From: Petunia secreta | Taxonomy: Eukaryota > Streptophyta > Magnoliopsida > Solanales > Solanaceae | Reading direction: 5' to 3' | Length of the DNA stretch: 64,000 nt | NCBI GenBank assembly: GCA_029990175.1 | Contig: JARKIP010000099.1 | Coordinates: 186,001-250,000 of the forward strand | Position numbers and translations under genes: made by a program | In this document: positions 1-10,149 of the stretch, piece by piece | Layout of the letters: each line of letters begins with the position of its first letter | Position numbering within the stretch: position 1 is the stretch's first letter | The notes under the pieces: generated by a model | Told to the model about the DNA's origin: nothing | The model's input: only the letters and a program-made list of their open reading frames with translations | The model's database searches: none

Positions 1-11
1 ATCTTTTGAAA

Positions 12-165
12 TAGTTTTGAAATTCTCCCAAATCAAAATAAAAACAGAAATATTTACTTACTGTTAAGCAATGTGCAACCATTCGTCATCTTTTATAGTA
101 TAGCTACTTATAAGACTTTGTTCACGGGGACAATAACCAAATGACTTTTGACTCAAACATTAGAA
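12..165. repeat. Window-terminal direct repeat, copy 1
   Basis: This stretch recurs at 63847-64000 in the same orientation over 154 bp with three substitutions that I can see. The far copy abuts the outer end of a TIR-type element (62975-63865), and its first bases (gaaattctccc) match that element's end. The block is therefore probably the edge of such an element plus shared flanking DNA. It does not suggest a circular molecule. Bases 166-365 show no recognisable feature. Confidence 0.85.
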
Positions 166-365
166 TAAATGGTTACTAACAAATATGGGTATATTATTTA
201 TACCACAAGAAATTGTAAAATTTACATATATTCGATTATTATGAACTTAATACATTTAATTTTAACAATTAAAAATTAATGTAAATCATATTTATAAAAA
301 AGAACATAAGGTAGGAAATTATTAGGGCCAAGAGAGAAGTTTATGAACTTTACACAAAATTAATC

Positions 366-855
366 AACTGACAATCTATTGTAATGCAGATTGGGCACCA
401 TGCCCCAATACAAGGAGATCTATTACATGATATATTATTCAGTTAGTGATTCTCTAATTTACTAGAAATCAAAGGAACAACAGCCAATGAATAGAAGTTC
501 AGCAAAGACTAAATATAGGAGCATAGCATCAGTTGTAGCGGAAACAATCTGGTTGGTTGGACTACTAAAGGAGCGGCATGTTTCAATAAAAGAACTTGAC
601 GAATTGCATCGTTATAGAAAAGCTGCAATATAGATAGCATCATATCCTATTTTTTATAAGAGGATAAAACACATAGAGATGGATTTCCATTTCATATGAA
701 AAAATATCAAGAAGTGCTGATTGCACAAAATTACTTTTTCTTGAAAGGTTCAAATAGCAGACTTGCTTACAAAAGCACTGGAAGTGCACAACATCATATC
801 TTGTTATCCAAGCGAGGAGTTCTAGATGTCTTTAACCCTCCAGGTTGAGGGAGAG
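366..855 (+). pseudogene. Ty1/copia polyprotein remnant: RNase H C-terminal end
   Basis: The conceptual frame contains the copia RNase H signatures YCNADWA near 380, a KSKEQQ-like block near 465, KYRSIAS near 510 and a relic of the IADLLTKAL motif near 750. It then ends in a VFNPPG-like tail. In-frame stops at about 435, 456 and 465 and frame changes show that it is dead. Only the last part of pol is present; protease, integrase and RT are not upstream in this window. In copia elements this region lies directly before the polypurine tract and 3' LTR, which fits the purine run at 843-854. Family assignment is from motif recognition. Confidence 0.75.
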
Positions 856-1105
856 TGACGAGTTAGGAGAATTTTAGGGATCAATCGAGAAATAAAATGA
901 ACTGTGTGAGTTAGTTGTAGAGTTGTTTGGTAGTTAATTTAAAAGACACTAACGTGCAAAAAAGTTAGAAGTTCGAAGGTATTTTAAGTTCCCTACACAC
1001 TTTAGCTCGTACGAATTTATTGTTTCTTCTTAATTAAAGCTCTAAAGAACTTATCATTGAAAAAAAATTCTGCTGAGTTCAAAGAATCAAGGAAATTAGC
1101 AACAT
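855..1105 (+). mobile_element. Possible short copia 3' LTR
   Basis: A purine run (ggttgagggagag) after the copia RNase H remnant is followed by TGACGAG, and about 250 bp later the sequence reaches GCAACA. That is the right place and form for a 3' LTR with TG...CA ends. No partner LTR is in the window and no target duplication was recognised, so the ends are tentative. Bases 1106-1330 show nothing identifiable. Confidence 0.35.
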
Positions 1106-1329
1106 ACCGTATTCCACACATCTATTAAGCTCGTATAGTGGCCTATGTGTTTTACTTGTGCTTAAAATAATAATTTTGTCATGTTTCCAAACCAGTAAGA
1201 CATAGACAAAAGGAAATGAATTCGAATATTGATCAAACTCTATTGCATTGCCAGGTTACATCTCTCGGGTCATGTGAAAACAAAATGACAACAGAATAAT
1301 ATATGTAGAAAATATGTCTGTCATTCTTT

Positions 1330-2415
1330 CTGGAAAATTTTCAAAAATGGCACTATAAAGCAAGAAAATTACAAATGAAGGTCCATGCTTTTTTCTTATA
1401 TGACATAACACAATCCTTATTTTTTTAAATTTGAGCTTTCCATCAAAATAAAAAATCCTACCTGCCACTGTCCTCCTCCCGCCACTGACCCGCCAGCATC
1501 CACACTCCGACGGTGCTGGCCGGTGGCCAGAAAACTGAAAATCGCTCGGATTTCACAAAAAATATTTATATCTTCGCCGAAATTGCTCATTTTGTTTCAC
1601 CGAAGCTTTACTTTTCTTGTTTTGTTTAGATCATTATTTTTGATGAATTTATACACATAAATCTACCAAAATTAATAATTTATATATGTAGATACATGCC
1701 AAATATTATGTATACAAGGAGGAAAAATACAAAAATAGATACTGAAAACTCAACAATCATACCCACATTCATAATAATATGCAAAACTAAAGTTTTATAC
1801 ACCTTTATTCATTTTAGACACATACTTATATACGTGTATACCACTTTATATAAGTTTATATACTACATAAGCACTGTATAAATTTATATAAAATATATAT
1901 AAAAGTGTATAAAAATATAAAATAGTATTTATACGATGTTTCTTAGAAGCTCCACATCGCACTTCAAAGCAAAACACCAGATTTATTCAAAATCTTAAGC
2001 GAAACCACCAGATCTGTACAATTTTTTCAAGAAAAATACTAGATCTGTCCAAATCCTTAATTAAAAAAATCAAATTTATACATAAAATATATATTATTAA
2101 TATAATAATCAAGGATCCACAAAAATTAATTAAGAAATAGAGAAGAATAGAGTTTACACCAGAGTTTTGTAAGAAAAAAAAATAGAACAAACGCAGCTCG
2201 GTGGCGGCACCGGTGATGCAGCGACGAAGGACCAACGGTGAAGCAAAAGTGATGAGGCGGCGAGAATAGGAGATGTACTTTTGGGCTGCTAAGGTATTTT
2301 TTAGAGGAGAAAGAAAATTGAGGCTGGTAGGATGTTTTTGGAAGAGGAGGAACTACAGGACTATTAGGGTTGTAATTTTTATTAGCACGAGTGACCTATT
2401 CGGGTAAGAATATAA
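1330..2415 (+). mobile_element. Non-autonomous TIR-type element, family copy 1
   Basis: The element is homologous, in the opposite orientation, to 62975-63865. Shared landmarks in order are: a terminal block with attacaaatga(a/g)gg, a GC-rich patch of gccactg...ccggtgg type (1466-1530), a run built from tgtataaa/tttatata words (1690-1940), an actagatct patch near 2035, and a distal block gtgacctattcgggtaag matching gtgctatgtcgggtaag. It has no transposase. The short ORFs inside fall in AT-rich words and are not conserved between the copies. The TIR are far clearer in copy 2. It could be MULE-like, but no 9 bp target duplication was confirmed. Confidence 0.6.
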
Positions 2416-3171
2416 AATTAAGAGCTCGTATTAATAATTTTTATGTATTATTTATCTCATTGTGTAAAAATATTATTTTTGTTGCTTCACACCTTTAAAA
2501 ACTCATGTATCCCTTCAAACACAACAAAATTTAAAAGGCACTGTCTGGTAGGAATACAAGAAGCAATTGAAGAAGGCAGAGCAATGGAATGTGGAACTCC
2601 CCTAAACGTTTTGCTTTCATTGTACAAACTGAGCCAACATTTCAGATTTCCACGCCTTCCCTCCCCCCTCCCCCACACACTCACACTCCACAACCCTTTT
2701 TATGGTTTAATGTTAACATGTCAGTGTGTATTCCCCTTCTGATATTTAGAGTTTCTAAGCACTGTAACTAGCAACCAAGTTTAGTTTAGACTTTATATTT
2801 CATGTTATATTATATTATATTATATTATATGCAATTTATAAAAATTTCTATTCTATAACATCTAAAAAATTTATTTGAACAAATTATGTTATCATTGTAA
2901 AGATGATTGTAGTGTATAAACTGTTATGTTACCAACATTAGATAGATAAATAAATACTTTCGAGCGAGCTTAGTTCATCAATCACGTCAACTGATTTTTT
3001 TCCCTACGATAATACATAAAAACACTCCTAAACTTTGCTTGGTTTACAATCGGCACATCCAAATTTGTATTATGTCTGCAACACCGGTTGATCTTTTTTT
3101 GGTTGGTGTCTATTATCACCATTCACGTGCTAACTTCTTAGAGAAGTTGAATAATTAGCATGTGTTTTTAT
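2416..3171. other. AT-rich intergenic DNA with a TATAT pentanucleotide repeat
   Basis: No coding signal or known repeat was recognised. A short (TATAT)n microsatellite lies at about 2805-2830, and a CT/CA-rich patch lies at 2655-2690. The open frames here are short and show no family resemblance. Confidence 0.6.
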
Positions 3172-4348
3172 GTTGGATTTAGTAGAAGAATGTGAATGGG
3201 AAATGGGTGGAAAGGTGAAAAGTTTTCTTTTTGTAGGGAAATGCACTTTCTCCCACATTGGTAGAGGAAAAGGATTTTGTTGGGTTTAAATAGAGATTTA
3301 CTTCTCTTAGCTCTTAAAAGGGTTGAGAAGAAGGGAAGCCTCGCGCCGTCGTCGTCGCTCATCTCGGCTTCGGTCAATTGATATGATTGATTGACTTAAT
3401 TTTTTGGACCAAAAAAAACTAAAAATATTAATTAATTAATATTTAATCCGTTTTCGTAACGGGTAGCTGAAGTAAATTCAGCAGATTAATTCCTCCACGT
3501 TTTCACATTAAAGTCAGTCATTAGTGGTAGATTAATTCCTCCACATTAAAGTCAGTCATTAGTGGTAGATTAATTCCTCCACATTAAAGTCAGTCATTAG
3601 TGGTCAATTAATTCCTCCACGTTTTAAATTAAAGGCAGCTGTGTCTCTTCGTCTGCCCTTGGGTGGCTATATAAACTGGTCATTTGTCAGTCCTTGAGAT
3701 AGAGACGAAACCTCGGACAGAGGACAGACTCAACCTCGGGCAGAGGATAGAGGCAGAGAAAAACACTGATAGAAAACATATCTTACTGCATCCCCTCTCT
3801 GTCTGCATATTAAGTGAGTCGTGTGATTTGCTCCGTTCCTTTATGTTCGCAGTGTTCTACCGTTTGAAGTGCCGCTACAGTAGAACTGTTATCCCGTTCC
3901 ATCCTGGGAGAAATTAACCCGTGAACCTTAGGCATTGTAAGGAGGTTAGATTTCTTAAGGAGACACAAGTAACTTGTGGGCTCGGGATCGCCCTATAAGA
4001 AACTGATTATATACTGCTGATTATATACTGCTGGTTTATATACTGCTGGTTTTTTTGTATCTTCTAATTTATTTGAACGCAGGAACAACATTTTATTGAA
4101 AAGGTGCAATTTTAGGACCTCGGCCAAACTTAAATTTCTTGCTGGATCTCTACTTTTCTGGCGTAGCTATACTTTTAGATTTTAAATGCATGAGATTTTC
4201 TTCATATTAAATATTTTTTCTAGTTTAAACTCTCGCATTCTTTGCAACCAATTTTAAATTTTTTACTTTAAATTTAAGTTGTAATATTTTTCTATTTAGT
4301 TCGCACAATTTCTTGCAATCCATCTTTTGTCGGTGAGATCCGCAACAA
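3172..4348 (+). mobile_element. Probable solo copia-type LTR
   Basis: The block begins TGTTGGAT. It carries the phrase cccacattggtagaggaaa and a gttttcgtaacgg motif typical of Solanaceae copia LTRs, a TATA box (tatataaa, 3668-3675), a transcribed-looking region, and ends in GCAACA. No tRNA-iMet primer site follows and no second LTR is nearby, so it would be a solo LTR. I could not identify matching 5 bp target duplications, so the ends, above all the right one, are uncertain. It includes the tandem repeat at 3483-3627. Confidence 0.45.
3483..3627. repeat. Tandem repeat of the attaattcctccac unit
   Basis: Four copies of an attaattcctccac word followed by attaaagtcagtcattagtgg are spaced 46, 38 and 38 bp apart. 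They lie upstream of the TATA box in the LTR-like block. Such repeats in U3 regions often carry enhancer elements; that role is inference here. Confidence 0.85.
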
Positions 4349-4424
4349 TTCCTCAACTCTATTTTTTGGGGTTAAGATCAAACATTTCATAAGTAAAAGA
4401 GAAGTAAGAAGAAAAACTTGAAGT

Positions 4425-4571
4425 TAGAATATAGAGTTTTTTTTTTTTTTTTTTTTTTTGATAAACCGAAGATAATATTACTAAATAATTTGTACATCAG
4501 TGGTGCTAGCAGCACATACATTAGTAAGTACTGCAGTGGAGGCAGTACCATTTGTAGTAGAATATAGAGTT
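4425..4571 (-). mobile_element. 5'-truncated poly(A) retroposon with a 14 bp target duplication
   Basis: A T-run (4437-4459) followed by about 100 bp of unique sequence is bounded by identical 14 bp direct repeats, tagaatatagagtt, at 4425-4438 and 4558-4571. Read on the minus strand it is a short body ending cggtttatc followed by poly(A). That is the form of a LINE (or SINE) 3' end inserted by target-primed reverse transcription. It encodes no protein. Bases 4572-4845 hold nothing identifiable. Confidence 0.8.
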
Positions 4572-5232
4572 AATTGCCCCCAAGTGTTTATGCTAAATTT
4601 ATAAATGCATGTTATTTGCTAGTAATATATACATACACCATACCGAATTAATCATGATTAACTAACATAAATTTATACCTCATAAATTAAATAACTTAGC
4701 CATAAGTTCGAACGTATGATTTACTGTGAACACGCATAAAATTTGCACCATTAAATAACTCTAAAAGTTTTGTATAATTTGGCCTAAACACCCTATCATA
4801 CTGGTAGTTTCATTTTTTCCTTTTTTAAAATATTAAAGTAGTACTTGAATAATAGCTTCCGCCTTCCGGTGAAACTTAGAATTTATTACGAAAAATGAAG
4901 TACTCTTGAGCTTCTTCCTTTTTTTCCTTAAAGGTTCTTTTCTTAAAATATGATGAAAAATTATGGAAGACCAAGATAATGATCTTAAAAATTTAAAGGA
5001 TATTGTGTAAAGCACCAATCATGTTTTTATATATATATAGACAATATTTTGTATTCATTATTTTAATAAGAGAAAGAATTATCATAAATTTAATTTTTTA
5101 TTATAACTGAACGAATCGACTAAATCTATAACATTCCATTGCGAAATAAAAATTAAAAACTACTAAAACTGCATTGCTTTCTTCTATTCTTTTCTCCATA
5201 ATTACTTAAAAATTCTTCTTGTTTCTTTCGGT

Positions 5233-5877
5233 TCAGTTGTGTAGCAATGCTTTCTTCCTGCAGCAGGGTACTACAACACATTGGCACAAGTTTTGAATAC
5301 AAGCTCCACTGCCAGCATTGAAGAAAGTGCAATAAGATTGACAATCTTTGTTTAAAGTGCACGATGGTGGTCCTTGAGTTGAACTTCTTGCTTCTACAAT
5401 AGTTCTCCCAATAAATCCTGTAAATAAACACACAAAATACCATGTCACTACACATGCCCAAATAGATCAGGGGAGAAAACAAACAATTATAATTTATAAA
5501 TAAAAATATATTTTTCGAGAACAAATAATGTATAATGTATTTGAATGATAAAAGAAAAAAATGTTATATTTTAGTATTTATAGCACTATTCAACAATTCA
5601 ATTTGGATACTAATAAGTAATTCATAGAATAAATCAATCTTTTAGATTATAATATCAAAGTATTAAAGTGCATATCTTGAGGCAACATGATTTTTCTACA
5701 GTTAAGAAGTACCGAGTCAACTCTAAACAATAGTATATCGTGTAAAAAGAAACACATTAAAAAGAAGAATTATAATGATGTTTCATGCATGTGATTGCTT
5801 ATTTCAAAAAACAAATCAGTTGCAATAAGCCAAAAGGTAACTAAGAAAAGCAACTTCTTCATAGCCTTGTCCATCAT
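5233..5877 (-). CDS. Small secreted cysteine-rich (defensin-like) peptide gene, two exons, splice donor damaged
   Basis: Exon 1 (5877-5817) encodes a hydrophobic signal peptide starting MMDKAMKKLLFLVTFW. Exon 2 (5417-5233) starts after a tttacag acceptor and encodes GFIGRTIVEA followed by a cysteine domain spaced C-x5-C-x3-C-x9-C-x4-C-x-C, then CC near the end. The joined product would be about 81 residues. Small size, signal peptide, an intron just after it and six closely spaced cysteines fit plant defensin-like or NCR-like secreted peptides; the exact family is not settled. The phase-1 junction expected from the paralogue (ACTG|GT) here reads ACTG|AT, so the canonical donor is lost. The next GT, at 5812, would shift the frame and destroy the cysteine pattern. 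The gene may thus be inactive or dependent on an unusual splice. No RNA evidence is available. Confidence 0.65.
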
Positions 5878-5944
5878 GAGTGTTGATGATTTTAGTTGAT
5901 TGTAAGCTTTACTTTGTATGAATTATAGAGAGGCTTATAGCCAA

Positions 5945-5953
5945 TATATATAG
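5945..5953 (-). promoter_or_regulatory. TATA box of the cysteine-rich peptide gene
   Basis: On the minus strand ctatatatatt lies about 70 bp upstream of the first ATG (5877). The same block with its TATA run is conserved in the duplicate, where the Tat retrotransposon inserted immediately upstream (9541-9545). Confidence 0.5.
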
Positions 5954-6415
5954 TAAAAAAGAAATACTCCAGCATCACCCGTGAAAGGAAACATTATTTT
6001 AGGTAATTATTACTAGACACGTTTTCGGCTTTCCTAGTTAAAATAGTTTTACTTTGAGAATCTTACGCTGCAAATTAATTATGTTAACGATTTTCCCTTT
6101 TGAACCTTTGACGAAGCTTCTATGTAGTACTAGACATACGTACTTTAATAACATGCAAAAAACTATATAAGGAAAAACTTTGCACCACAATTTTAATTTA
6201 TAGTACGACAATTTATTCATTAATGTTTTTCCCATATGTACAAATCTAATTGTAATAATTTATAAGTACTGATTATGGTGAACTTTAACCATGCATTCAT
6301 AAAGTCACAACCGCCTTAATTAAAACTTCTCCAAACTTGAAAACCAAACTCTGAGTAAAATAAGGAATCAGAAATAAAGCCCTAACACAACAAGGGAGGC
6401 TCGTAAATCTCTAAC

Positions 6416-6423
6416 TATATAAA
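6416..6423 (+). promoter_or_regulatory. TATA box upstream of the cold-shock/zinc-knuckle pseudogene
   Basis: TATATAAA lies 109-116 bp before the family-type start ATG at 6532. It has a plausible AC-rich untranslated leader between. This suggests the locus descended from a transcribed gene with its own promoter. Confidence 0.45.
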
Positions 6424-6531
6424 TTCAGAAAATACTTATCCACATCGGGTGTATGCACCAATCCAATACAAACTATGAATCCTCTCTACGAACCATACAA
6501 ATCAATTCACATATACAAAAAACAAATAACA

Positions 6532-7109
6532 ATGGCTCTTGTTGAAAAGACAACAAGAAAGACCGGAACAGTTTTCCAGTTCAGTAACCAAAAAGGTTAT
6601 GGTTTTATTAAACCAGATGACAGAACTGATGATTTGTTCGTTTATCAATCTGAGATTAAATCTGAAGGGTTTCGTTCACTTAAAAAAGGTCAAAAGGTTG
6701 AGTTTACTGTTAGGGTTAATGGTAAAAAGTATCGCTGTTAGTGTTACTGGTCCTAATGGTGTAACTTTAGAGAGTGGTAACGGTAATGATGGTGGTGGTG
6801 GTGGTGGTAACGGTAGTATTAGTGGTGGTGGTAAGGGAAATATCAAGTATTATAATTGTCGGAAGACAGGACACATGGTTAGGGATTGTGATCGTGAACT
6901 TAGTTGTGGTGGTGCATGTTATAATTGTGGGGGTGCGGGGGTATTTCGTCCGGAATTGTGATCTTAGGGTTGGTGGTGGTGTAAGAAGTCAAGGCGGTGG
7001 TAAGTGTTATAATTGTGGGATGATTGGGCATTTAGCGAGGGATTGTGATCGTCGTGGTGGTAGAGGTGGCGGAAAAAAAGATTTTTCTAAGCATCTTTTA
7101 GAGATATGA
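6532..7109 (+). pseudogene. Cold-shock-domain glycine-rich CCHC zinc-knuckle protein, frameshifted
   Basis: The intact family (plant cold-shock domain proteins such as GRP2/CSP types) consists of one nucleic-acid-binding cold-shock domain, then glycine-rich linkers with CCHC knuckles, acting as RNA chaperones. Here residues 1-66 from 6532 give the cold-shock domain, including the RNP1-like KGYGFI and the block LFVYQSEIKSEGFRSL. A frameshift near 6733 moves the rest (VSVTGPNG, then a Gly-rich linker) to another frame, and a second one near 6935 moves the tail to a third. Of three knuckles, the first has lost its leading Cys (YYNCRKTGHMVRDC), the second has lost its His, and only the third (CYNCGMIGHLARDC) is complete. 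There is no intron in the coding region, as is usual for this family. An upstream in-frame ATG at 6475 is not supported by family length. Confidence 0.85.
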
Positions 7110-7187
7110 CTTATTTCGCCAGCAATTAAAAAGTATTTTTGAGCACAAAAAGTAGTAGTTTTTCTGTTGCTCGTGAGACACTACAAA

Positions 7188-8163
7188 CAGGGGCAGATCG
7201 ATGTGGGTGCAAGCGGGTTCAAGTAAACCCATTTCGCCGGTAAACATAATATATTGTATAGATTGAATTCGGGAAAATCATTGATATAGATAAAATTGAA
7301 CTCATTTGAATGAAAGTGTTTTCCAGTCTAGGTGTGGTTCTAACTTTGGCCGGCCAGAGTTTGAATCCCCTACTAAGCAGACTATTTTTTATTAGTTTTA
7401 TTCTATGTAGTGTACACGCGTGGGAATTAGCATTGTTACTTAGCTTTTCCTTAGTTTCTAAAACCTGTTACTTTATTCTCTATTTTCACTTTTCTATATT
7501 TTGATTTATATTTGAACTTTTAACTCATATTCAAAAAAAATTATTTTATAATCTATTTCATTTATGAAATGCAAAATTTATCAAAGTAAATTGTACATAA
7601 TTAAGTTTTGCTAAAATATGCAAGTTCATTTTATTAAAACTATCTTAATTTGATCATATAATCTTAAATCTACCTATGTTAAATATGTTATTTGTGTTTC
7701 CAATAGTTTACTTCATAAAGTCTTTTCTCTTATAGTTTGTACTAGTTTTTAAATGGTGATACTTTAACTCTGGTATCGTTTATTAGTAATTAATATTGTT
7801 GTATAGAAATAAGAAAAAGGAATTAGATTTAATTTTTTTTTAAATATAAAGTAGTTCATAAATGTTTCTTAAATTTTTAACATACTTTTTAAATAAGTTT
7901 TGTGAAATCAAATAGAGTAATTAATAACTTAGTTATTGCAAGATTGGTTTTTTTAACTAAAAAAATTTTGCCAAATTTATTTTTGAACAAAAACAAAGAG
8001 CGAGCCGACGTGTTTTGAGTTATCCATTTTGTGATAGCGTAACAACTTAAAGTGGAAAACAAAAGACATGCAAGTTCCACTTGTCATGTAGTTATTTGCT
8101 TACTTGATTTTTGTCAACAACATTTTTGCTGACACTTGTCTAAAAATCCTGAGTCCGCTAGTG
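7188..8163. mobile_element. Non-autonomous hAT element with 8 bp TSD
   Basis: Identical 8 bp direct repeats actacaaa flank the element at 7180-7187 and 8164-8171. The inner ends are imperfect inverted repeats: caggggcagatcgatg on the left, and cactagcggactcagg on the right when read on the complementary strand. An 8 bp TSD plus CA(G)...gcgga ends are the hallmarks of plant hAT MITE-like elements. The 976 bp interior has no transposase. The element sits just past the cold-shock pseudogene. Confidence 0.85.
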
Positions 8164-8515
8164 ACTACAAATATGAATAAATTTCAATTTACGCCTTTAG
8201 TCTTTAAGAACTTAATGTTATCTCTTCTACCTTTTAAATGGGACATATTGCCCTTGTAACCCTCTCCCTCCATCTTTAAAAGGGAACCTTTTTTTTGGTA
8301 ACGTAGAAGGAAACTCATACACCATTGAATAATAGCGTCCGACGAAACTTAAAATCTATTTATTACATCAAAAGAAGTATTCTTGTCTTTTTTTTTCTTA
8401 AAGTCTTTTTTCTTAAATATGACGGAAAATTATGAACCACCAAGATAATGACCTTAAGAATTTAAAGGATATTGTGTTAAGCACCAATCATCTTTTATCT
8501 TACACATTCAATCAT

Positions 8516-8516
8516 A

Positions 8517-8584
<68 letters not shown>
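8516..8584. repeat. Compound (TC)n(AC)n(AT)n microsatellite
   Basis: Runs of TC, then AC, then AT dinucleotides total about 69 bp. The matching place in duplicate copy 1 (near 5025-5040) has only a short TA run, so the expansion post-dates the duplication. Confidence 0.95.
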
Positions 8585-8586
<2 letters not shown>

Positions 8587-8804
8587 TTAATGAGTTGACA
8601 AAAATAATAAGGGTATTTTGGTAAACTCAAATATGGGGACGTTGCTAACCTACTACAGTCATATAGTAGGTTAGCAAAACTCATATATATACTGAACTAA
8701 TCACTAAATCTATAACATTTCAATTTACGATAAAAATTTAAAGCTACTAAAAGTGTATTGATTTCTTCTATTCTTTAATATCTCCATAATTACTTAAAAA
8801 TTTT

Positions 8805-9464
8805 CTTGTTTCTTTTAGCTGTGCAACAATGCCTTCTTCCTGCAATAGGGTACTATAATACATTGGCACAAGTTCAAAATACAAACTCCACTGCCAACAC
8901 GGGAAGAGAGTGCAGTAAGATTGACACAATGTGCATGATGGTGGTCCTTGAGTTGAACTTCTTGCATCTACAACTCTCTCAATAAACCCTGAAAATAAGC
9001 AAAAAAAAAAAATACCAGATCAGTACACATATCCAAATACATCAGGCGAGAAAACTAACAATTATAATTTCTAAATAAAAATATTTTTTACAAGAACAAA
9101 TAATGTTTAATGTATCTGAATGAAAAATGAAAAACAAGTTAAATATTTAAGTCTTTATTGCACTATTCAACAATTCAATTTGGATACTACTAATAAGAAA
9201 TTCATAAAATAAATAAATCTTTTGATTATAATATCAAAGTACGAAAGTGCATGTCTTGAGGCAACGAGAATTTTTCTAAACTTAAGAACTACCGAAAGAA
9301 ATTCTAAACAATAGCATATCGTGTAAAAAAACACATTAAGTGGACAGTGAAAGAGGGATTATAATGATGTTTCTTCATGCATGTGATTGCTTTTTTGAGA
9401 AAACAAACCAGTTGCAATAAGCCAAAAGGTAACTAAGAAGAGCAACTTCTATAGTCTTGTCCAT
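8805..9464 (-). pseudogene. Paralogue of the cysteine-rich peptide gene, frameshifted
   Basis: Exon 1 (9464-9409) starts MDKT and keeps the canonical ACTG|GT donor that copy 1 has lost, but a 2 bp deletion after the fourth codon breaks its signal-peptide frame. Exon 2 starts at 8988 after a tttcag acceptor and reads GFIERVVDARSSTQGPPSC. It then lacks 9 bp that removes the second domain cysteine, and has a 1 bp insertion that removes the rest of the pattern. It is clearly a pseudogene. Its promoter side is separated from upstream DNA by the 8.3 kb Tat insertion. Confidence 0.8.
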
Positions 9465-9545
9465 CTTGAGTGTCTGATGATTTTAATTGATTGTAAAGCT
9501 TCACTTTTTCTAAATACTAAAGAGGCTTATAGCTAATATATATAG

Positions 9546-10088
9546 TGTATTGGGTAAAAATTCTCACCGTCTCGGTGTAAGGACTCTAACCACGAAATAG
9601 TCAACCCTCATCGAGGACGGCCTCCCGAGGGAGTAGTCAACAACCCCGCCTCGAGAAGAATCTAGCCAAGAATGAACGATATGGCCACCCCTCAAGGAAT
9701 TGAATAACCTCGGCGAAACTGCCATCTCTAGTTGTAACCGTCGACCGTTGCTATGACATTTAAGAAGAAGATCATGAGCTGACCACGATTAAATGTAGAG
9801 TAATGGCCATTAAGGCGTTGTTATTATGGCTGTAACTTTATTCTTTCCATCAATTATAAATAGGATTCGTTTGTAACCAACAGGGACACACAGAAATATA
9901 ATACTTGACCTACATTTTTTGCACTTTATCTCATTTATCAGTTGGCTTATTCCTAGCCACGTTACTCTATAAAGTACTCATCTCGTTTAAATCTTATCCT
10001 AACCCAAGCATGACGTAGATACAAGAAAATTATCAATAAAATTCAAAACAAACCAATTTGTTGTCCTATCTCGATTTAGGCCAACACA
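9546..10088 (+). repeat. 5' LTR of the Tat element
   Basis: The 543 bp LTR begins TGTATTGG and ends CCAACACA, and matches 17274-17817. It contains a TATA box (tataaata, 9855-9862) in the expected U3/R position and a downstream R/U5 region. Dozens of substitutions separate the two LTRs. Confidence 0.92.
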
Positions 10089-10108
10089 AATTGGCGCCGT
10101 CTGTGGGA
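10089..10108 (+). promoter_or_regulatory. Primer binding site of the Tat element
   Basis: Directly after the 5' LTR come two bases and then TTGGCGCCGTCTGTGGGA, the primer-site type common in plant Tat/Athila-branch gypsy elements. It would prime minus-strand cDNA synthesis from a host tRNA 3' end. Confidence 0.85.
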
Positions 10109-10149
10109 GTTGGTCATAGTGTTTGTTCCAAGGTCGAGCTCTTCCCAGA

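Larger units (their letters stand above)
4846..6062. repeat. Segmental duplication, copy 1 (cysteine-rich gene block)
   Basis: The block from ttgaataatagc to ctttgagaat is homologous to 8324-9545 plus 17818-17928. The second copy was later split by the Tat retrotransposon. Homology covers the gene, its intron, its promoter and 3' flank, so this is a tandem gene duplication and not a retrocopy. The copies differ by many substitutions and small indels, which makes the event fairly old. Confidence 0.85.
8324..9545. repeat. Segmental duplication, copy 2, left part
   Basis: Homologous to 4846-5960, including the cysteine-rich gene block. It continues at 17818-17928 after the Tat retrotransposon. 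Relative to copy 1 it has gained a compound microsatellite (8516-8584) in the 3' flank. Confidence 0.85.

Noticed and set aside
5153..5524. 123-codon minus-strand frame overlapping the cysteine-rich exon
   Set aside because: It reads through the intron acceptor in a different frame and contains none of the conserved cysteine spacing.
6475..6531. Upstream in-frame ATG for the cold-shock pseudogene
   Set aside because: The 19 extra residues have no counterpart in the family; MALVEKTTRKTGTV at 6532 matches the usual start.
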